Source of the DNA: Candidatus Peregrinibacteria bacterium
GTDB taxonomy: Bacteria; Patescibacteriota; Gracilibacteria; UBA1369
Assembly: GCA_014728765.1 (NCBI GenBank)
Contig: WJLA01000017.1
Location: forward strand, 1 to 9,258
Direction: 5' to 3'
DNA: 9,258 nucleotides
In this document: piece after piece, positions 7,021-9,258 of the stretch
Position numbering within the stretch: position 1 is the stretch's first letter
How the letters are laid out: the number at the start of each line of letters is the position of its first letter
Program-made: the position numbers and the translations under genes
Notes under the pieces: model-generated
What the model saw: the letters and a program-made list of their open reading frames with translations, nothing else
Told to the model about the DNA's origin: nothing
Database searches by the model: none

Positions 7021-7560
7021 CAAGTTCAGACAGAAACGAAAAGAGATCATTGAAAAACAGCAAACCTCAAAGGTAGTGACGGCTAAGGGGGCTAAACCGT
7101 AAAGTTGAGATGAACTTTAACCGAAGTGAGCAAGACTTCAACTTCTGACATCCGATGTTTCTGATCGGGTCAAGGAGCAAATCATCATGACGACAAAACA
7201 GATGGTCAAAATAATTTGGTCGATCTGATAAACCACCTGCCAAAGTAGCTTTAAAAAGAGCCGTGGGTGTGAGTCTGGATTTAATCCAAGTCGAAGAGTT
7301 AAAGAATATGAATTTCCTTTACACTTACATTAGCCTCATTAATCGTCACTACTGATGATATACCCCCTGGTAGTTTAGGGTTAGATATGTCGAAGTTGCG
7401 AATAATATTAACAAGCACTTCAGATCTGACTCTGACTAACCAAGGAATTTATTGGTAAAACCCGGCTGCGTATTTACGGCCGAACTCTGCCAATAATGGC
7501 AGAGAATAAGACCAAGTCTTCAAAGGACTAGACATCTTTTGAAGGCTTAATCTTGTTTTA
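7021..7560 (+). ncRNA. Large structured non-coding RNA of unknown class
   Basis: No credible gene covers this stretch, yet it is about 41% GC (172/420 by hand over 7081-7500). A 24-position helix joins 7072-7095 to 7330-7353 with 22 pairs, three of them G-U, and two mismatches. It closes a domain with hairpins at 7101-7118, 7123-7139, 7146-7172 (CCGAT/ATCGG plus TGAC/GTCA), 7247-7260 and 7276-7288. A second domain has hairpins at 7392-7421, 7439-7456, 7463-7482 (CGGC-tg-CGT/ACG-GCCG) and 7485-7504 (CTCTGCC/GGCAGAG), then a terminator stem at 7514-7548. The G-U pairs exist only if the + strand is transcribed. Landmarks of RNase P RNA, tmRNA, SRP RNA, group II domain V and tRNA are absent. The 5' end is inferred from a weak promoter. 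It could be an independent ornate RNA or a very long leader for 7588. Confidence 0.62.
7514..7559 (+). terminator. Terminator-like 14-bp stem ending the large RNA
   Basis: AAGTCTTCAAAGGA (7514-7527) pairs with TCTTTTGAAGGCTT (7535-7548) over 14 bp with two G-U pairs and a 7-nt loop. A U-rich but interrupted stretch, AATCTTGTTTT (7549-7559), follows. The G-U pairs set the direction to +. It could also act as an attenuator for the gene at 7588. Confidence 0.6.
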
Positions 7561-7582
7561 TTAACTATAAATTTAATATATA
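7553..7582 (+). promoter_or_regulatory. Possible weak promoter for the 111-residue gene
   Basis: TTGTTT (7553-7558), an 18-nt spacer and TATATA (7577-7582) match four of six consensus positions in each box. The predicted start would fall at ATG 7588, again giving a leaderless mRNA. The stretch is so AT-rich that chance is a real alternative. Confidence 0.3.
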
Positions 7583-7587
7583 CCATT

Positions 7588-7923
7588 ATGAACAATCAAA
7601 ACAATATTCCTGAGAATGGATTGGAAACTGTTCGACCAGAACATGTTGTAGTAGCAGAAACTGGTCGAGACCATGGCATACATTGGGTTAGAGGCTACTT
7701 GATATCAATAGATGCTCAAACAGAAACAATTTTGGAAGTAAAAGGAGTTTCCCCTTCTTGGACAGATCGCGAGCTAAGACAAGATGCTTTTCGAGTATAC
7801 AAAAAGCCCTCTGTGGGCGACAAAGCTCCTGAAGGATGGGAAAAATGGAGACGATCAGATGAAGCAGCGCATAAAATCAAAGAAGCTTTTAGTAAAAGGC
7901 TAAAACTTGAAATTAACAAGTAA
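7588..7923 (+). CDS. Hypothetical protein, 111 residues
   Basis: I do not recognise this protein. It is small, hydrophilic and free of cysteine, with no signal peptide or membrane segment. After a polar N-terminus, residues 18-55 alternate like a short beta-sheet (EHVVVAETGRDHGIHWVRG, then YLISIDAQTETILEVKGV). Residues 56-90 are rich in Trp, Arg and Pro, and 90-109 should form a basic amphipathic helix. It starts at ATG 7588, 40 nt after the terminator stem of the large RNA, with no Shine-Dalgarno sequence. The next gene follows after 20 nt on the same strand, so the two probably form an operon. The basic tail would suit nucleic-acid or partner binding, but this is speculation. Confidence 0.72.
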   Translation: MNNQNNIPENGLETVRPEHVVVAETGRDHGIHWVRGYLISIDAQTETILEVKGVSPSWTDRELRQDAFRVYKKPSVGDKAPEGWEKWRRSDEAAHKIKEAFSKRLKLEINK

Positions 7924-7927
7924 TACA

Positions 7928-7937
7928 TTTAACCAAA
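7928..7937 (+). promoter_or_regulatory. TTTAACCAAA leader element before the 173-residue gene
   Basis: TTTAACCAAA ends 6 nt before ATG 7944. The identical decamer at 8536-8545 ends 6 nt before ATG 8552. Neither gene has a Shine-Dalgarno sequence, so the element may help initiation in these genes. Two copies in AT-rich leaders are limited evidence. Confidence 0.35.
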
Positions 7938-7943
7938 AATATT

Positions 7944-8465
7944 ATGAATTCAGATACATGTGAAAGAGAGCAGCTTGATGAAGCAATAGCTGCAGAAATG
8001 TCGCAAATTAAAGCATTGCGCAAAGACAATATCTTTCCTCAAAACGGAAGATTTTGCTTAGACAGACCAAATAGCGTCTACCCTGGTGCTTCAAAGGTGG
8101 AAGCGGAATATAAGCTTCACGACACACGAGATAAGGACTCAATCTCAATGGAATTCATATTTGTGCTCACAATTCCACAAAGTGCAGATAGGACAAGATT
8201 TGATGCCAAAGGCTCACCCGCATCAGCAATTGAAGGCAACATCTATGTTAGACAAGATTTCCACATAAAATGTTATAAAGAACAGTATATTAAAATGGGA
8301 CAAACTCACAATCAAATGTATTTTGATGAGCCCAACCCGATATGCTTGACCAATACAAATACAGCAGAGGTTATTACTCCGGACATGATCCCTGTTCTAC
8401 TGTCTGAATGTGCGCAAAAATGCAGAATCAGCCTATCCGAATGGGAAAAATATGGAAAAGAATAA
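7944..8465 (+). CDS. Hypothetical protein, 173 residues
   Basis: I do not recognise the family. Residues 7-28 should be a charged helix. Residues 52-80 look like beta strands (KVEAEYKLHD, then SISMEFIFVLTIP), with a further strand at 97-112 (EGNIYVRQDFHIKCYK). Residues 146-170 are probably helical. Six cysteines occur at 6, 38, 110, 134, 156 and 160, but not in a tight CxxC pair, so a classic zinc knuckle is unlikely. There is no signal peptide. It begins 20 nt after the 111-residue gene and is probably co-transcribed with it. A terminator-like hairpin begins 32 nt after its TAA stop. The composition looks like a soluble cytoplasmic protein; the function is unknown. Confidence 0.75.
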   Translation: MNSDTCEREQLDEAIAAEMSQIKALRKDNIFPQNGRFCLDRPNSVYPGASKVEAEYKLHDTRDKDSISMEFIFVLTIPQSADRTRFDAKGSPASAIEGNIYVRQDFHIKCYKEQYIKMGQTHNQMYFDEPNPICLTNTNTAEVITPDMIPVLLSECAQKCRISLSEWEKYGKE

Positions 8466-8497
8466 TACGACTTTCTCTAAACTCTGAAAATATAACA

Positions 8498-8538
8498 AAG
8501 CTCTCAAGTCGAGGCTTGAGGGTTTGATTATGTTTTTT
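8498..8538 (+). terminator. Terminator-like hairpin after the 173-residue gene
   Basis: AAGCTCTCAAG (8498-8508) pairs with CTTGAGGGTTT (8515-8525) over 11 bp including two G-U pairs, with loop TCGAGG. U-rich GATTATGTTTTTT follows to 8538. The stem is preceded by A-rich sequence, as in intrinsic terminators. Because the next ATG is at 8552 with no clear promoter between, it could instead be a leaky attenuator. Confidence 0.6.
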
Positions 8539-8545
8539 AACCAAA
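8536..8545 (+). promoter_or_regulatory. TTTAACCAAA leader element before the last gene
   Basis: This is the second exact copy of the decamer at 7928-7937, at the same 6-nt distance from its start codon. It lies directly after the T-run of the preceding hairpin. Confidence 0.35.
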
Positions 8546-8551
8546 TTAAAC

Positions 8552-9258
8552 ATGCCTAATTTAAATTGTAAACTAAGTGATCATTTCTTAATTCAAGAAG
8601 GACTAGACGATATTCGAAACTTCGAAGAATTAAATAGTGCCGTCTATGAGACTGCTCAAACAAGTCGTGACGCATCATTTTTGTATATTGAATTTCCTAA
8701 TTTTCCAAAGGATAGAATTGATCAAATTTTATCTGAAGCATGGGCAGCTATTCATGCAAGTGACATGTTCAAGCTTAAAGCTGCAGCTTGCAATGGACTT
8801 ATATCAACCCTCGAAGAAGCAAAGCTAAAATATCCAAAATTGGATGAGGATTGCATAAAAGAGGCTATCACAGATGGACTAATGCGGAAAGCTTCACTTA
8901 CTAAAGAAAGCCACCAAGGTCTTCAAAGAATGAAATACCTAATCGATAAAATCGTAGTGGAAGAAAATGCAAATTTTGTTGGAACTCGTCATGTTGATTC
9001 TTTGAGTGGAGATAACCGCTGCGACTCACTTATCACTGATACCAGAGCTCCAAAACTACTTGCTCAAACTGAAAAGGCTGAAGGTATTTATTTCCCTGTT
9101 CTGAGCAATCAACTTATATTATTGAAAAAGGTTTGGGGACATAACACCAAGCATGATTATTATATTGGATCTTATAAAATTGCTACCGAAAGTATAAATA
9201 CTTATGACAATCCTCAATTTAATAAGCGTAGTTACGCTTTTAACGAAAAGAACTATAG
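8552..9258 (+). CDS. Hypothetical protein, 3'-partial
   Basis: The frame from ATG 8552 stays open for 235 complete codons to the right edge, so the C-terminus is missing. I do not recognise the product. Residues 1-70 look mixed alpha/beta (FLYIEFPNFPKDRIDQIL at 43-60). Residues 70-140 should be strongly helical (KLKAAACNGLISTLEEAKLK, then CIKEAITDGLMRKASL and a third helix to about 138). After 175 the pattern turns to beta strands (GIYFPVLSNQLILLKKVW, then HDYYIGSYKI). There is no signal peptide or membrane segment. The start is supported by the TTTAACCAAA element 6 nt upstream, shared with the 173-residue gene, and by no better ATG. It follows a terminator-like hairpin, so it may be transcribed separately or by read-through. 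Confidence 0.75.
   Translation, partial: MPNLNCKLSDHFLIQEGLDDIRNFEELNSAVYETAQTSRDASFLYIEFPNFPKDRIDQILSEAWAAIHASDMFKLKAAACNGLISTLEEAKLKYPKLDEDCIKEAITDGLMRKASLTKESHQGLQRMKYLIDKIVVEENANFVGTRHVDSLSGDNRCDSLITDTRAPKLLAQTEKAEGIYFPVLSNQLILLKKVWGHNTKHDYYIGSYKIATESINTYDNPQFNKRSYAFNEKNY

Noticed and set aside
6874..7050. 59-residue N-terminal extension of the TrmB frame
   Set aside because: TrmB homology begins at ATG 6873, the extension reads like random AT-rich translation, and the trmB promoter and palindrome lie inside it.
7353..7359. CTGATGA, the hammerhead ribozyme core
   Set aside because: No stem II follows it directly and no GAAA with flanking helices is in the right place; its first base is also part of the long-range helix.
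7461..7466. CCCGGC preceded by AAAA, similar to the 3' end of RNase P RNA
   Set aside because: The essential GAGGAAAGTCC region and the other universal RNase P blocks are not found upstream on either strand.
8637..8828. 63-codon plus-strand frame
   Set aside because: It is a shadow in another frame of the long open gene starting at 8552.

Overview
The window is an AT-rich bacterial fragment that uses TGA as an ordinary stop: an 820-codon frame has no internal TGA, and two genes end in TGA. Start codons mostly lack a Shine-Dalgarno sequence. Several lie only about 0-20 nt downstream of the start point predicted from a good sigma-70-type promoter. Together with a TrmB-family regulator, a stand-alone alarmone-hydrolase-like HD protein, a Fic enzyme and many orphan proteins, this suggests a Patescibacteria/CPR-type genome. 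That assignment is inference. Both ends cut through open reading frames.

Layout. 2-1411 (+) encodes a single-pass membrane protein with a cysteine-containing exported domain; its frame runs off the left edge. 1692-2384 (-) is a RelA/SpoT-type HD hydrolase domain protein. It diverges from 2639-3511 (+), a class II Fic AMP-transferase with a C-terminal helix-turn-helix-like tail. The 250-bp spacer holds a perfect-consensus promoter for the HD gene, a near-consensus promoter for fic, a 29-bp palindrome over the fic -35 box and a second 10-bp inverted repeat. 3619-6081 (+) is an 820-residue orphan with a degenerate GNAT-like C-terminus. It converges on, and overlaps by 12 bp, 6070-6873 (-), a TrmB-type regulator that is probably translated from a leaderless mRNA.

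The most interesting part is 7021-7560, about 540 nt with no credible gene, about 41% GC against about 28% in an ordinary spacer here. On the + strand it folds into an ornate RNA. A 24-position long-range helix (7072-7095 with 7330-7353, 22 pairs including three G-U) closes a 234-nt domain. A second domain of compact hairpins follows, and the RNA ends in a 14-bp terminator-like stem. I do not recognise it as RNase P RNA, tmRNA, SRP RNA, 6S RNA or a group I/II intron. It is followed by three co-directional orphan genes (7588-7923, 7944-8465, 8552-end), two of which are preceded by related hairpin-plus-leader elements.

How the parts may work together (inference). The HD/Fic pair looks like a divergent nucleotide-signalling or toxin-type module under local repression. 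The TrmB regulator probably controls itself through a palindrome over its own -35 box. The large RNA and the orphan genes downstream look like one accessory unit of unknown role.
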